Source: MESE01 sp036675035
GTDB lineage: Bacteria > Pseudomonadota > Gammaproteobacteria > Burkholderiales > Burkholderiaceae_D
Length of the DNA: 64,000 nt
Assembly (NCBI GenBank): GCA_036675035.1
Contig: JAKFFO010000043.1
Location: forward strand, 4,202-68,201
Direction: 5' to 3'
Positions 9,712-19,476 of the stretch are shown here, piece after piece (position 1 is the first letter of the stretch; each line of letters begins with the position of its first letter). Position numbers and translations under genes: made by a program. The notes beneath the pieces were generated by a model, which did no database searches, had not been told where the DNA came from, and saw nothing but the letters and a program-made list of their open reading frames with translations.

Positions 9712-9825
9712 TGCGCTGTACCATATCTGCAGATGGCTTTGCCGATTGTCACATGAGGAAGCAAGCGTGCGGTCGTTGAGCCGGCAAATTCGATTCATGC
9801 GAAGGAGCAAGGTCCGGAATATCCG

Positions 9826-10359
9826 ATGGAAAAGCAATCCAAAAATCGAGCCGGTGGTTCACGCCGCTATGTGGTGATGGGAATCAGCGGGTCCGGTAAA
9901 AGCGAGATCGGACGGAGGCTGGCGAGTCGGCTGGGAATTGCGTACGAGGAAGGCGACGATTTTCACTCGCCGGAAAGTATCGCCAAAATGGCTGCCGGCA
10001 TTCCGCTGAATGACAGTGACCGGCAGGAATGGCTGCTGGCATTGCAATCGATCATCCGCCGCGCATTCGAACGGAACGAGGAACTGGTACTTACCTGTTC
10101 GGCATTGAAGCGGCGATACCGGGATTTGTTGAGAGCCGGCGATCCGGCGCTGATTTTCATACATTTGCATGGGGATCGGGACCTGATCGCCGGCCGCATG
10201 AAACAGCGCAGCGGGCACTTCATGCCGGCGGTTCTTCTCGAAAGCCAGTTGCGCGATCTCGAACCGCTGGCTCAGGACGAACGCGCGATTCGCGTCGATG
10301 TGGCTGCGACGCCCGACGAGATCGTCCAGCAGATCGTGGCGCAAATATCGGCAGTTTGA
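9826..10359 (+). CDS. gntK: Gluconokinase
   Basis: A carbohydrate kinase that phosphorylates D-gluconate to 6-phosphogluconate, the entry to the Entner-Doudoroff and pentose phosphate routes. The 177-residue protein matches the GntK/IdnK family length. The P-loop GISGSGKS is at 19-26 and the conserved segments EGDDFHS and TCSALKRRYRD are present; a short basic N-terminal extension precedes the fold. No gluconate transporter or GntR-type regulator is adjacent; the neighbours are ybbA and a methylglyoxal synthase-like gene in the same orientation. Confidence 0.92.
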   Translation: MEKQSKNRAGGSRRYVVMGISGSGKSEIGRRLASRLGIAYEEGDDFHSPESIAKMAAGIPLNDSDRQEWLLALQSIIRRAFERNEELVLTCSALKRRYRDLLRAGDPALIFIHLHGDRDLIAGRMKQRSGHFMPAVLLESQLRDLEPLAQDERAIRVDVAATPDEIVQQIVAQISAV

Positions 10360-10471
10360 GCCGGCGCCAGCAAGTAAGCGGAAATTGACCGGCTGCACCA
10401 GCTGCAATTTGCAAGTGTTATGAATCCGGTCCGGAAATCGATCCGATTCTCATATTTCTGAAATTCAAATC

Positions 10472-11371
10472 ATGACTTCAACCACGTTGCGCTACAGAAT
10501 TGGCCTGGCTGCAAATCGTGCGCATCTTGATCGCCCGGATTCTGCACTGGTGCGGCTGTTCACCGAAGCGCACGACGCCATCGTGGCGCATTTGCAGCCG
10601 GACCTGGTGGTGGTCGGAAGAACGCTGGATGCGATCGTGGCGCACGGATTGCTGAAGAATTACCCGAACATCGAGCGCTTTCCTTATGGCCGCGACGGCG
10701 GATTGATGAAACTGGTTGCCCGGGTGGTCGACACCGACCGGTCGCGGACTCTGGATGCGGTGATTTATCTGATTGATCCGGTCGACCCATCTTCTACATT
10801 TCCTGAGGCGGTCGCGCTGAAGCGGCAGTGCATCATTCACGGTAAACCGTTTCTATCAACGCTGGCTGGCGCACGTGAATGGATTGAACTGGAAGCGGTT
10901 GCATCCGGTGCGTCGCCGGATGCGGGGCTGGATCCGGTATTCGATCTGGCGAATGAAAACATTGCATTGATTGCGCACGATGCGATGAAGGAGCGAATGC
11001 TTTCCCTGGCAGAACGCAATTTCGATATTCTGGATCGATTTGCAATACGGTATGCAACCGGTACTACCGGCCGCCTGCTGAACGAGCTTGCACAAAAGAT
11101 CAAGGGCAAGGATGCCGGCCGCAACTGGGTGCGGCCATTCCTGAGCGGACCGATGGGCGGCGACGCGCAAATTGCGGAACTGATTCTGGATCGTCATTGC
11201 CGCAGATCCCTGTTTCTGGAGGATCCTCACGTCGCGCGGCAACATGAAGCCGATATTCAGCTGCTTGAACGCGCTGCCAGGACCGTGACCGACTTCGCAT
11301 GCTGCATCAGCGAGCAGCAGGGCATTGAGCGATGGTTCAACCGGTTGCGGAAGCGGCTGGCGATCGCCTGA
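10472..11371 (+). CDS. mgsA: Double-length methylglyoxal synthase-like protein
   Basis: Methylglyoxal synthase converts dihydroxyacetone phosphate to methylglyoxal and phosphate. At 299 residues this protein is twice the normal length (about 150). The C-terminal half (about 163-295) carries all the catalytic residues with E. coli-like spacing: H169 and D170, the phosphate loop ATGTTG (195-200), D231 in GPMGGD, D251, H258 and D261. A 10-residue insertion precedes GPMGGD. The N-terminal half (about 7-145) has the same general pattern (a short strand near AANRAH, VVGRT, RDGG, IDPVDP) but lacks the active-site signature, suggesting a degenerate duplicate, perhaps regulatory. The family assignment of the C-terminal half is firm; activity is inferred. 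Confidence 0.82.
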   Translation: MTSTTLRYRIGLAANRAHLDRPDSALVRLFTEAHDAIVAHLQPDLVVVGRTLDAIVAHGLLKNYPNIERFPYGRDGGLMKLVARVVDTDRSRTLDAVIYLIDPVDPSSTFPEAVALKRQCIIHGKPFLSTLAGAREWIELEAVASGASPDAGLDPVFDLANENIALIAHDAMKERMLSLAERNFDILDRFAIRYATGTTGRLLNELAQKIKGKDAGRNWVRPFLSGPMGGDAQIAELILDRHCRRSLFLEDPHVARQHEADIQLLERAARTVTDFACCISEQQGIERWFNRLRKRLAIA

Positions 11372-11375
11372 TAGC

Positions 11376-12299
11376 CTATTCCGGCACGTTGTCGGTGTGC
11401 AGGCGATGGAAGCGCCGATGCTCAACATAAGCGATTCCGATGCCGCTTGTACAGATGATAGCGATGCCGATGACGGTCAGAGTATCCGGCAGTTGGCCGA
11501 ATACGATCCATCCCATCAGCGTCGCCGATACGACCTGCATGTAGACGAACGGCGTCAACAGGGAAGCCTCTGCATGTTTGTAGGCGCTGTTGAGCAAATA
11601 ATGACCGAGCGTACTGGAGATGCCGGTGGACGCGAGAATCAATGCTTCGCGCAGGTCGGGAATCTGGCCGGACCAGAAAAAGGGTACCAGCATGCTGCTT
11701 CCAATTGTGCCGATCAACCCGCCGTAGAAAAGCGTCACCAGCGGGTCGTCCTGCTGATTGAGTTTGCGGTTCATGATGGCCAGTGCTGCGAAAGTAGTTG
11801 CCGACAGCATGCCCAATACAACACCGAATGGCACAATACCTCCGCCCGGACGGATCACGATCAGCATGCCGGTAAATCCGACCGCCACCGCGATCCAGCG
11901 CGACGGACGGCTCTTTTCGCCGAGCAGCCATGGCGATGCTGCCAGCACGATCAAGGGCGCGCAGAAATTCATCGCGGTTCCCTCGGCGAGCGGCACGATC
12001 TTCAGCACCGAGAAAAACAGCAGGGTCGAGGTCAGCATGATTACCGCGCGGATGACTTGCAGCCGAGGCTGCTTCGACTGCAGTATGCTTCTGCCGGTGC
12101 GGCGCCGATACAGCGGTGCAATGGTGGCCGCCATCAGAATCGTATTCAGCGTGTAGCGCGCCCACGCAATGATGACGACATGATAGCCGGCCAGTGCCAG
12201 CAGCTTGCCGGCCGTGTCAAGCAGGGTCAGCGTCCACAGCGCCGACACCAGAAAGACAATACCGAGCAACGTTCTAGCGCGTGCCGCGGAATGGGGCAT
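11376..12299 (-). CDS. DMT-superfamily (EamA-type) membrane transporter
   Basis: A 307-residue inner-membrane protein with about ten hydrophobic helices arranged as two EamA repeats, as in drug/metabolite exporters. The substrate cannot be read from the sequence. The start overlaps the end of nnr by 26 nt, so it is probably the last gene of the dadA-lhgO-nnr cluster and translated by coupling. A plausible role is export of an amino acid or related metabolite from that pathway, which is inference only. Confidence 0.85.
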   Translation of the reverse strand: MPHSAARARTLLGIVFLVSALWTLTLLDTAGKLLALAGYHVVIIAWARYTLNTILMAATIAPLYRRRTGRSILQSKQPRLQVIRAVIMLTSTLLFFSVLKIVPLAEGTAMNFCAPLIVLAASPWLLGEKSRPSRWIAVAVGFTGMLIVIRPGGGIVPFGVVLGMLSATTFAALAIMNRKLNQQDDPLVTLFYGGLIGTIGSSMLVPFFWSGQIPDLREALILASTGISSTLGHYLLNSAYKHAEASLLTPFVYMQVVSATLMGWIVFGQLPDTLTVIGIAIICTSGIGIAYVEHRRFHRLHTDNVPE

Positions 12300-13806
12300 G
12301 GTCGTTGATCAGTTGATTCAGAATGGTGCGGGCAAAGGGAATCAACTCGTCGGCAGTTATTCCAACCGGACCGCTGCCTTGTTCCACCATCAGATCGGCT
12401 GCCTTGCCGTGCAGCCAGACCGCACACAGCGCGGCTTCCCATGCCGGAATATGCTGCGCCAGCAACGCGCCGCATATTCCGGCCAGCACGTCGCCGGTAC
12501 CGGCGGTAGCCAATGCGGGGTTGCCGGTGCGATTCACGACGATGCTGCCGTCCGGCTGCGCAATGATGGAGCCGGACCCTTTCAACACAACCAACGCATT
12601 GAGGCGCCGCGATAATTCGCGGGCCGCAGCAATGCGGTCCGCTTGAATATCCGCGCTTGAAACCGTGAGCAGCCGCGCTGCTTCAAGCGGATGCGGGGTC
12701 AGCACGGTATCGCCTCTGCGCTGGGCCAGCTTGTGCTGCAAGCCGGGTTCGGAAGCAATCAGGTTCAACGCATCCGCATCGATCACCAGCGAGCACGGTG
12801 CATTGATCGCCCGCGCCACCAAATCATGCGCAGTGCGGGAGACGCCCAGACCCGGTCCAATCACTACCGCTGCATTGGAAAAATCGAGCGTGCCCGCAAC
12901 GCGGCACATCAGCTCCGGTTGCCCGGCGTCATATGCGGGAGCTTGCGCGACGAATCCGGCGTACACGCGGCCGGCGCCGCATTTGGCGGCGGCACGGGCG
13001 GCGAGAATGGCGGCGCCGGCCATGCCGATGTCGCCGCCGATAACCGCGACATCGCCGTGGCTGCCCTTGTGCGAGTTGTGCAAGCGTGGGACAAGCGCAT
13101 GCGCAAACAGTTCTATGTGGTTAAGCCGCGCACGCGGTGCCGGGAAAAGCGTTTCCTGTATCTCCAGGTCCACGATCTGCACCGTACCGGCGCAGTCCCT
13201 GCCGTTTGCGGTATGCAGTCCGGGTTTGTCGGCGACGAAGGTGATGGTGTGAGTTGCATGTATCGCCGTGCCATGCTGCCCGATGATGTTTCCGGTGTCG
13301 GCATCCAGACCGCTGGGCACATCGAGCGCAAGTACCGGACAGGCAAGCCGGTTGACGAGATCGATCAATGCACGATGCGTGCCGGTTATCGGCCGTCCGA
13401 GTCCGATTCCGAACAGGCCGTCGATGACTAGTGCCCAAGGCGTCGATTCGACATCCGGAACGAGCTGTGGATCCAAGAACCGCACATTGCTGCTTTTCGC
13501 ACGCGCGAATGCCTGTCGAGCGTCGGCGGCCTGCTTGCCTGGATCGGCATAGCACAGCACGGATACCGCCACGCCGGTTTCCGCAAGATGGGTTGCCGCC
13601 TCCAGCGCATCGCCGCCGTTGTTGCCGGGTCCGGCAATGATCAGCACCGACGCGCCATTTTTCGGAGCCGGTATCAGGTCCAGTGCGGCCTGCGCGGCGG
13701 CCTGTCCGGCGCGTTGCATCAGCGTGCCGGGCGGAAGGCCGGCCATCGCCGCTCGCTCGATGGCGCGGATTTCAGCTACCGGGTAGAGCGCGGTGGTCGT
13801 AGTCAT
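12274..13806 (-). CDS. nnr: Bifunctional NAD(P)HX epimerase/dehydratase
   Basis: This repair enzyme restores hydrated NADH and NADPH: the N-terminal YjeF_N domain (about 1-215) epimerises R/S-NAD(P)HX, and the C-terminal ribokinase-like domain (about 225-505) dehydrates the S form using ADP. GPGNNGGDAL is visible in the N domain; GPGLG, a LVVLKG segment and the anion-hole motif GTGDVLAG are visible in the C domain. The 510-residue length is that of the fused bacterial form. It follows lhgO by 13 nt on the same strand, and its 3' end overlaps the DMT transporter gene. Confidence 0.94.
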   Translation of the reverse strand: MTTTTALYPVAEIRAIERAAMAGLPPGTLMQRAGQAAAQAALDLIPAPKNGASVLIIAGPGNNGGDALEAATHLAETGVAVSVLCYADPGKQAADARQAFARAKSSNVRFLDPQLVPDVESTPWALVIDGLFGIGLGRPITGTHRALIDLVNRLACPVLALDVPSGLDADTGNIIGQHGTAIHATHTITFVADKPGLHTANGRDCAGTVQIVDLEIQETLFPAPRARLNHIELFAHALVPRLHNSHKGSHGDVAVIGGDIGMAGAAILAARAAAKCGAGRVYAGFVAQAPAYDAGQPELMCRVAGTLDFSNAAVVIGPGLGVSRTAHDLVARAINAPCSLVIDADALNLIASEPGLQHKLAQRRGDTVLTPHPLEAARLLTVSSADIQADRIAAARELSRRLNALVVLKGSGSIIAQPDGSIVVNRTGNPALATAGTGDVLAGICGALLAQHIPAWEAALCAVWLHGKAADLMVEQGSGPVGITADELIPFARTILNQLINDHAPFRGTR

Positions 13807-13819
13807 TCAGAAAGGTAAG

Positions 13820-14926
13820 CTAAATCGAATGGAAAACTTGATCGGCGATAGCCAATGCTGCGGTCAGCCCGGGAGATTCTATTCCATACAGGCCCAGATA
13901 GTGTGGATTACCGTGCGAAGCAATCAGGAAATCCGCCGCCGGCGCGCCGGGTGGACTGATCTTCGGACGTACACCGGAATAGGCCGGTTGCAGCGACGCG
14001 TCGGGCAAGTCCGGCCAATAGGCGCGGATTTCGCGATAAAAGCGGTCTGCCCGATGCGGATCGACGGTGTAATCAATCCGGCCGTCGGCATCGTCGATCC
14101 ATTCGACATCCGGTCCGAAGCGGGCCTGGCCGGCAAGGTCAAGCGTAAGATGCACACCCAGTCCGCCCGGTTCCGGTATCGGATATACGAGATGCGAAAA
14201 CGGCGCTTTACAGCTTAACGAGTAGTAGTTGCCCTTGGCGAAGTACGCAGAAGGAATTGTTGAATGGTCGAGTCCGTCGATTTGCGCCGCGACACTAACT
14301 GCATGCAAGCCTGCGCAATTTATGACGACACCGGCCTCAAGTTCAAGTCCTTCACCGGACTCGGTCCGGATCTGCAATACGACCCCTTTTGCATCGGCCC
14401 ATCCGCCGGTCACGCGGCTGCTGAATCCGAACAGAGCACCGGCATTTTCAGCATCTCCCTGCAGCGCCAGCATGAATGCATGGCTGTCGATGATTCCGGT
14501 CATCGGGGACCAAAGGGCGGCAATGCAGGATAGCTGCGGCTCCAGTTGTTGCGCCTGATGCGCGGTCAGGACCGTGACTTCATCGCACCCGTTTGCGACA
14601 GCTTGTGCATGGATTGCCGCCAGTCTGTCGCGTTGCGCATCGGAGGTCGCAACGATCAGCTTGCCGCATCGCCGATGCGCGATGCCGCGTGCGTCGCAAT
14701 ACGCATACAGCGCGGAGCGGCCGGTTACGCACAGCCGGGCTTTCAGACTGCCGGTCGGATAATAGAGTCCGGCATGTATCACCTCGCTGTTGCGCGAACT
14801 GGTTTCCATGCCGATTGCCGGGTTCGTTTCGACCACCAGCACTTCTCGTCCGACCAGCGCCAGCCTGCGCGCCACTGCAAGTCCGACCACCCCCGCGCCG
14901 ATTACGACGCAATCGACTTTATCCAT
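13820..14926 (-). CDS. lhgO: FAD-dependent oxidoreductase, L-2-hydroxyglutarate oxidase family
   Basis: A 368-residue DAO-family flavoprotein. The N-terminal dinucleotide fold [13 protein letters not shown] is followed by the segment [16 protein letters not shown], typical of L-2-hydroxyglutarate dehydrogenase/oxidase; SGVRPK near the C-terminus also fits that family. Such enzymes oxidise L-2-hydroxyglutarate to 2-oxoglutarate and pass electrons to the quinone pool or oxygen. The start codon overlaps the dadA stop by 8 nt, indicating translational coupling. A different 2-hydroxy acid or amino acid substrate is possible. Confidence 0.85.
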   Translation of the reverse strand: MDKVDCVVIGAGVVGLAVARRLALVGREVLVVETNPAIGMETSSRNSEVIHAGLYYPTGSLKARLCVTGRSALYAYCDARGIAHRRCGKLIVATSDAQRDRLAAIHAQAVANGCDEVTVLTAHQAQQLEPQLSCIAALWSPMTGIIDSHAFMLALQGDAENAGALFGFSSRVTGGWADAKGVVLQIRTESGEGLELEAGVVINCAGLHAVSVAAQIDGLDHSTIPSAYFAKGNYYSLSCKAPFSHLVYPIPEPGGLGVHLTLDLAGQARFGPDVEWIDDADGRIDYTVDPHRADRFYREIRAYWPDLPDASLQPAYSGVRPKISPPGAPAADFLIASHGNPHYLGLYGIESPGLTAALAIADQVFHSI

Positions 14927-16163
14927 AGCGTGCGAGCGTCAAACCATCCATATCGATATCGGGCGTGTGCCCTGAAACCAGGTCCGACAGGATTTTTCCC
15001 GAACCGGCCGCCATCGCCCAGCCGGTCGAACCGTGGCCGATGTTGACAAACACATTCCTGACCGGGCTTGCACCGAGTAGCGGCGCGCCGTCCGGCAGCA
15101 TCGGCTGCAGGCCGTACCAGTAGGTCGCGCTGTGGTAGTTGGCTGCATTCGGAAACCAATCATCGCCGACCTTGACCAGGGTGCGCAATGCTGCTTCACG
15201 CAAGTCCGATCCCCGGAACCCGAGCTCCGCCACACCCGCGATCCGGACGCGGCTGCCCATGCGGGTGAGTGCGACCTGATACGATTCGTCGATCAATGCC
15301 GACACTGGCGCGTGTTCGAAATCCTTGATAAATGCAGTGGCAGAATATCCCTTCACCGGATAAAGCGGAATTCGTATGCCGAGCGGCTCCAGCAGCCGGA
15401 CGCTATCGGTTCCGGCCGCGATCACCACGGCATCGGCGCGAAAGGTTCTTTCGCCGATATGAATCGTGACGCGTCCGGCTTCTTCTGCGATCGCATCTAC
15501 CGTGCTGTTGAAGTGAAATGCGACACCCATCGATTCGGCGACATGCCGCAGCTGCCGGGTGAAAAGCGGGCAATTTCCCGATTCGTCCTGCGGTAAATGC
15601 AAGGCCGAAAAAAGCGGCGCGTGTGGCGATAATCCGGGTTCGATTTCGCGTGCCTGATCCGGCGTCAACATGCGGTGCTCAATCCCGGTCTCGTTCAGGA
15701 AATCGATTGCCGGCTGTGCCGATTCGATGTCTCGCTGGCTGCGGAAAAGTTGCAGTACACCGGCGGTCTGTTCGTAGTCGAACTCGTAATGCTCTCGCAG
15801 CGCTTGCAGGATTTCCCGGCTATAGGACGCGACACGCCGCATTCTTGAGCGATTGATTCGGTAACGATCGAGCTCGCATTCCTTTCGCCATAATCTGGCC
15901 CAGCGCCATAATTCGCGATCCATCGATGGCTTGAACAGTACCGGGGACTCGGATTTGAACAGATGGGACAGGACTTTCTTTGGCATGCCCGGCGCGGCGA
16001 GCGGCGCCACATGGCCCGGCGCAATCACGCCGGCAGTGCCGAAGCTGGTCTCCTGCGCAACATTGCCGTAACGCTCCACGACGACCACCTCGTGCCCTGC
16101 CGCAGCAAGAAAATACGCGGTGCAGACGCCGATCACGCCGCCGCCGATGACAGCTACTTGCAT
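14919..16163 (-). CDS. dadA: D-amino acid dehydrogenase, small subunit type (DadA)
   Basis: A 414-residue membrane-associated flavoprotein that oxidatively deaminates D-amino acids, feeding electrons to the respiratory chain. The FAD-binding motif is [13 protein letters not shown] at the extreme N-terminus. [24 protein letters not shown] is present in family-typical form, as are the C-terminal segments PDGAPLLG and [16 protein letters not shown]. Length matches E. coli DadA (432) closely. No alanine racemase (dadX) is next to it; instead it leads a cluster with lhgO, nnr and a DMT exporter. Confidence 0.92.
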   Translation of the reverse strand: MQVAVIGGGVIGVCTAYFLAAAGHEVVVVERYGNVAQETSFGTAGVIAPGHVAPLAAPGMPKKVLSHLFKSESPVLFKPSMDRELWRWARLWRKECELDRYRINRSRMRRVASYSREILQALREHYEFDYEQTAGVLQLFRSQRDIESAQPAIDFLNETGIEHRMLTPDQAREIEPGLSPHAPLFSALHLPQDESGNCPLFTRQLRHVAESMGVAFHFNSTVDAIAEEAGRVTIHIGERTFRADAVVIAAGTDSVRLLEPLGIRIPLYPVKGYSATAFIKDFEHAPVSALIDESYQVALTRMGSRVRIAGVAELGFRGSDLREAALRTLVKVGDDWFPNAANYHSATYWYGLQPMLPDGAPLLGASPVRNVFVNIGHGSTGWAMAAGSGKILSDLVSGHTPDIDMDGLTLARYG

Positions 16164-16600
16164 TCAGTGGAATCCTTTTTAGAATCAGGTCGCAATGTTA
16201 CCAACTCTACGCAGTATGCGCCGCCCGAATTTTGGAATTTTCAAACAGGCGATAAGGACCTGGTTTGCAATTTAAACGATCATTCTTCTGTTATTTTTTG
16301 CTGCCGCCACAGAGCAAGATCAATGGAAGCAGCGATTTGCCTGCAATAAGCGTCGATCCAACGCCCACTTGGACACAGTCAATCGAGCGTTTTCGCGATG
16401 CCAGTCCTGCTGACGATCTGCATTTTAAAAAATTTGCGTCGCGCATTCATGCTTGGGCGAATGAAGAGTCTCAACCAATGGACAGCGATTGTCGTATTGC
16501 ATTCGGGTATCAGGTTTGCTCCCCGAATTGATTTCTGGAATGTTTTTCCGCCGACGGTCGAAAATATGAACTGTTTCCGCTAGTTAGCTTCAAAACATCA
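16164..16600. other. Divergent intergenic region, no gene recognised
   Basis: These 437 bp separate dadA (minus) from the hybrid kinase (plus) and are visibly more AT-rich than the flanking genes. Open frames of up to 88 codons occur on the plus strand but have no family resemblance or ribosome site. Promoters for both flanking transcripts presumably lie here; none was certain. Confidence 0.5.
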
Positions 16601-19177
16601 ATGAGCAATTCTGAAGTTTTCCTGCCCGCTAAAAAAGTGTATGCATTGCTCCAGGCTGAACAGCAAGCCTTGGGAGAGCTGGCGCGCGGTGCGCCGTTGG
16701 AGGAAATTCTCGTACAGCTTATCGATTCCATCGAACGTCAGTTCGCCGGCAATATGCATGCTGCGCTTGTTTTTCTGAATGCGACTGGCGATCGGCTGGA
16801 ATCCGTAGCAGCACCCCACCTTCCGCAAAGCTACCGCAATGCGTTAAATGATCTGGATTGGAATGCGGGCCAAGGCTCGGTCGGGATTGCCGGCGCCAAA
16901 GATAATGCGATTTACGTCACGGATATTTCCCGGACTGCATCGTGGGAAAAATTCCATGCCTGGGCCATGCCGCATGGATTGCGCGCTTGGTGGGCGAATC
17001 CAATTGTCGGCGCAGGCGGCAAGCATCTGGGCTACTTCGCGCAATACTATTACGAACCGAAAGCGCCGGAACCGGAAGATATTGAAACGGTTCGCATCGT
17101 AACCAAGATAATGGCGGTCGTCATGGAGCGGCTTGATTCGGATCTGGCGTTACGAAACGCCGACGCGCAGCACCGTCAGATCATCAATAGCGCGACCGAT
17201 TTCGGGATCATCAGTGCCGACCTGCAAGGAAAGCTGACAAGCTGGAATGAAGGTGCGCGGCGCATCTTCGGCTGGTCCGAGGAAGAGATGATTGGCCAGC
17301 CGGTGCATCGCTTCTTTACGCCTGAAGACGTGGCTTCGAATCGTCCGGAAGCTGAAATGCAGTGTGCGCTGCGGGATGGGTACGCCACCGACGAACGCTG
17401 GCATATCCGCAAAGGCGGCCAGCGCTTCTGGGCCTCCGGCCAAATGACGCCGCTCAAGAACGATGCGGGTGATGCGATTGGATTTGTCAAGATACTTCGT
17501 GATGGCACCGAGTGGAAGAGGGCTGAACGAGATCTGCAGTTTCTGGCACAGGCAAGCGCCGAGCTCGGCGGTCTGGTCGATCCAAAAAGTACGCTGGACA
17601 AGCTCGCGCACCTTGCAGTGCAGTTTTTTGCCGACTGGTGCGTCGTCGATTTGCTGCAGGACGACGGCACGCTGCTGCGATTATCGGCCGCGCATATTGA
17701 TCCGGAAAAGAGAAAGCTGGCCAAGCATCTGACCAGCCGGTTCCCGCCTGATCCGAACGCGCCGCATGGCGCGTGGAACATTCTTCGCATCGGGCGCGGT
17801 GAGCTGGTAAGTGAAATTTCCGAACCAGAGCTTCGTGCATCGTTCCGGGATCCGGAATACTTGGCCGCTGTTCAAGAACTGGGATTCAAATCGTATATCG
17901 GGGCACCTCTTTCGGCGCATGGAAAAGTGTTTGGCGTGGTGACTTTCATCAGCGCCGATTCGGGCCGTATTTACGGTCCGGCTGACCTGGCGCTGGCGGA
18001 AGATCTTGCGCGGCGCGCAGCGGTAGCAGTCGAGAATGCAAACTTGTATCTTGCGCTGCAGCAGTCGGACTATGGGAAGGATATCTTCCTCGCGACCTTG
18101 TCCCACGAGTTGCGCAACCCGCTGGCGGCGATCAGCAACGGACTGAGCATCATTAAGCTGGCGGGCGACGACAAGATACGGGTAGAACAATCAACCAGAA
18201 TCATCGAACGGCAAGTCGGCCAGCTGACGCGCCTGGTGGATGACCTGATGGACGTATCCCGGATCGCGACCGGAAAGATCGAGCTTCGGATGGAGCGTGC
18301 GAATCTTGCGAGCATCCTGAGTACGGCCATAGAGACCAGTCGCCCGCATATTGAGCGGGGCAAGCACAAGCTATCGGTAACGTTGCCCGGATCGCCAACG
18401 GATCTAATAGCCGATCCGGTGCGCCTGGCCCAGGTATTTTCAAACCTGCTGAACAACGCTGCCAAATATACCAACCCGGGTGGCCGGATCGAGGTCATGC
18501 TTGAATGCCGGCCCACAGAATTTGTCGTGCGAGTCAAGGACGACGGAATCGGCATTTCATCCGAAATGCTGACCAGGATTTTTTCGATCTTCGCCCAGGT
18601 TGCGCACCCGCTTGAACGTAGCCAGGGCGGATTGGGAATCGGCTTGTCGCTCGTCGACGGCCTGGTGAAGATGCACGGCGGACGAGTCGAAGCATTCAGT
18701 GGCGGCCCCAACCAGGGCAGCGAATTTGTCGTACATCTGCCTAAACCATTGGAAGAGAATATGCAGCCGAAAAATTCAGCAAGCGATGCGTCGGGCAAGG
18801 ATGCAGGAAAATCCGGGTCTCATCGAATTCTGGTGGTCGACGACAATGTCGACGCTGCCACCACGGTCGCAGACATCCTCGGTATTCTCGGCAATCAGGT
18901 ATCGGTGGTGCATGATGGGTTTGCTGCAGTCGCCTCTGTCGCGCAACTGAAGCCTGAGGTCGTCCTGCTCGATATCGGCTTGCCGGGCATCGACGGGTAT
19001 GAAGCGGCACGAAGAATCCGTGCGCAGGAAAGCGGCCGGCAGGTCATGCTGATTGCCGTAACGGGATGGGGGCAGGACACGGATAAGCGACGAGCCCATG
19101 ACGCCGGCTTTGATCATCACTGGGTTAAGCCGATTGATCTCGAACAGCTTAAAAAAATTCCGGCGCTGCTGGCGTGA
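16601..19177 (+). CDS. Hybrid sensor histidine kinase (GAF-PAS-GAF-HisKA-HATPase-REC)
   Basis: An 858-residue cytosolic sensor with no membrane segment. Domains in order are GAF (about 25-175), PAS (about 190-310, ending in a PAC-like segment), GAF (about 325-485), HisKA with H502 in LSHELRNPL, HATPase (N box NLLNNAAKY, G1 DDGIGI, G2 GLGIGLSLV), and a C-terminal receiver (about 744-855) with phosphoacceptor D791 in LLDIGLPG and the acidic pair VVDDN. The kinase is likely to autophosphorylate and transfer to its own receiver, the usual way such hybrids work. No cognate regulator or Hpt gene is adjacent. The signal is unknown. Confidence 0.93.
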   Translation: MSNSEVFLPAKKVYALLQAEQQALGELARGAPLEEILVQLIDSIERQFAGNMHAALVFLNATGDRLESVAAPHLPQSYRNALNDLDWNAGQGSVGIAGAKDNAIYVTDISRTASWEKFHAWAMPHGLRAWWANPIVGAGGKHLGYFAQYYYEPKAPEPEDIETVRIVTKIMAVVMERLDSDLALRNADAQHRQIINSATDFGIISADLQGKLTSWNEGARRIFGWSEEEMIGQPVHRFFTPEDVASNRPEAEMQCALRDGYATDERWHIRKGGQRFWASGQMTPLKNDAGDAIGFVKILRDGTEWKRAERDLQFLAQASAELGGLVDPKSTLDKLAHLAVQFFADWCVVDLLQDDGTLLRLSAAHIDPEKRKLAKHLTSRFPPDPNAPHGAWNILRIGRGELVSEISEPELRASFRDPEYLAAVQELGFKSYIGAPLSAHGKVFGVVTFISADSGRIYGPADLALAEDLARRAAVAVENANLYLALQQSDYGKDIFLATLSHELRNPLAAISNGLSIIKLAGDDKIRVEQSTRIIERQVGQLTRLVDDLMDVSRIATGKIELRMERANLASILSTAIETSRPHIERGKHKLSVTLPGSPTDLIADPVRLAQVFSNLLNNAAKYTNPGGRIEVMLECRPTEFVVRVKDDGIGISSEMLTRIFSIFAQVAHPLERSQGGLGIGLSLVDGLVKMHGGRVEAFSGGPNQGSEFVVHLPKPLEENMQPKNSASDASGKDAGKSGSHRILVVDDNVDAATTVADILGILGNQVSVVHDGFAAVASVAQLKPEVVLLDIGLPGIDGYEAARRIRAQESGRQVMLIAVTGWGQDTDKRRAHDAGFDHHWVKPIDLEQLKKIPALLA

Positions 19178-19221
19178 GTGAAAAGAGCTTGCGTGAAATA
19201 AGTTGGTCGACGTTCGATCAT

Positions 19222-19256
19222 AAAAAAAGCACTTCCGGCGCGAGCAGGAAGTGCTT
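19222..19256 (-). terminator. Terminator of the glycine-zipper gene
   Basis: AAAGCACTTCC and GGAAGTGCTTT form an 11-bp perfect stem with a 10-nt loop; on the minus strand it is followed by seven T residues. It starts right after the minus-strand stop at 19264 and may also end plus-strand transcription from the kinase gene. Confidence 0.88.
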
Positions 19257-19263
19257 TCGAAAG

Positions 19264-19476
19264 TCAGTCGACTTGGTTGCCAATCACACCGCCAATGGCA
19301 GCGCCGCCAACCGTGCCAAGCGCACCGCCGTCGGTAAGAATCGATCCGGCAACACCGCCGACGCCGGCGCCGATCGCGGTATTCTTTTGTTGCTCGGACA
19401 TGCCGGAACAGCCGGTCAGCCCGATCAGAAACGCTGCCGAAATCGTACCAGCCATCAATTTTCGTATCGTTTTCAT
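19264..19476 (-). CDS. Small glycine-zipper lipoprotein
   Basis: A 70-residue protein with a lipoprotein signal peptide: basic MKTIRK start, hydrophobic core and lipobox LTGC with the lipidated cysteine at 23. The rest is a glycine-zipper region with repeated GxxxG spacing (GAGVGGVAGSIL, GGAAIGGVIGNQ), as in OsmB-like outer-membrane lipoproteins. A GGAGG ribosome site lies 7 nt before the ATG. Such proteins are often envelope-stress or stationary-phase induced in other bacteria; no regulatory site was identified here. Confidence 0.85.
   Translation of the reverse strand: MKTIRKLMAGTISAAFLIGLTGCSGMSEQQKNTAIGAGVGGVAGSILTDGGALGTVGGAAIGGVIGNQVD

Noticed and set aside
11325..12308. Plus-strand frame of 327 codons
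   Set aside because: Antisense to the DMT transporter; Q/R/H-rich translation with no hydrophobic or domain structure.
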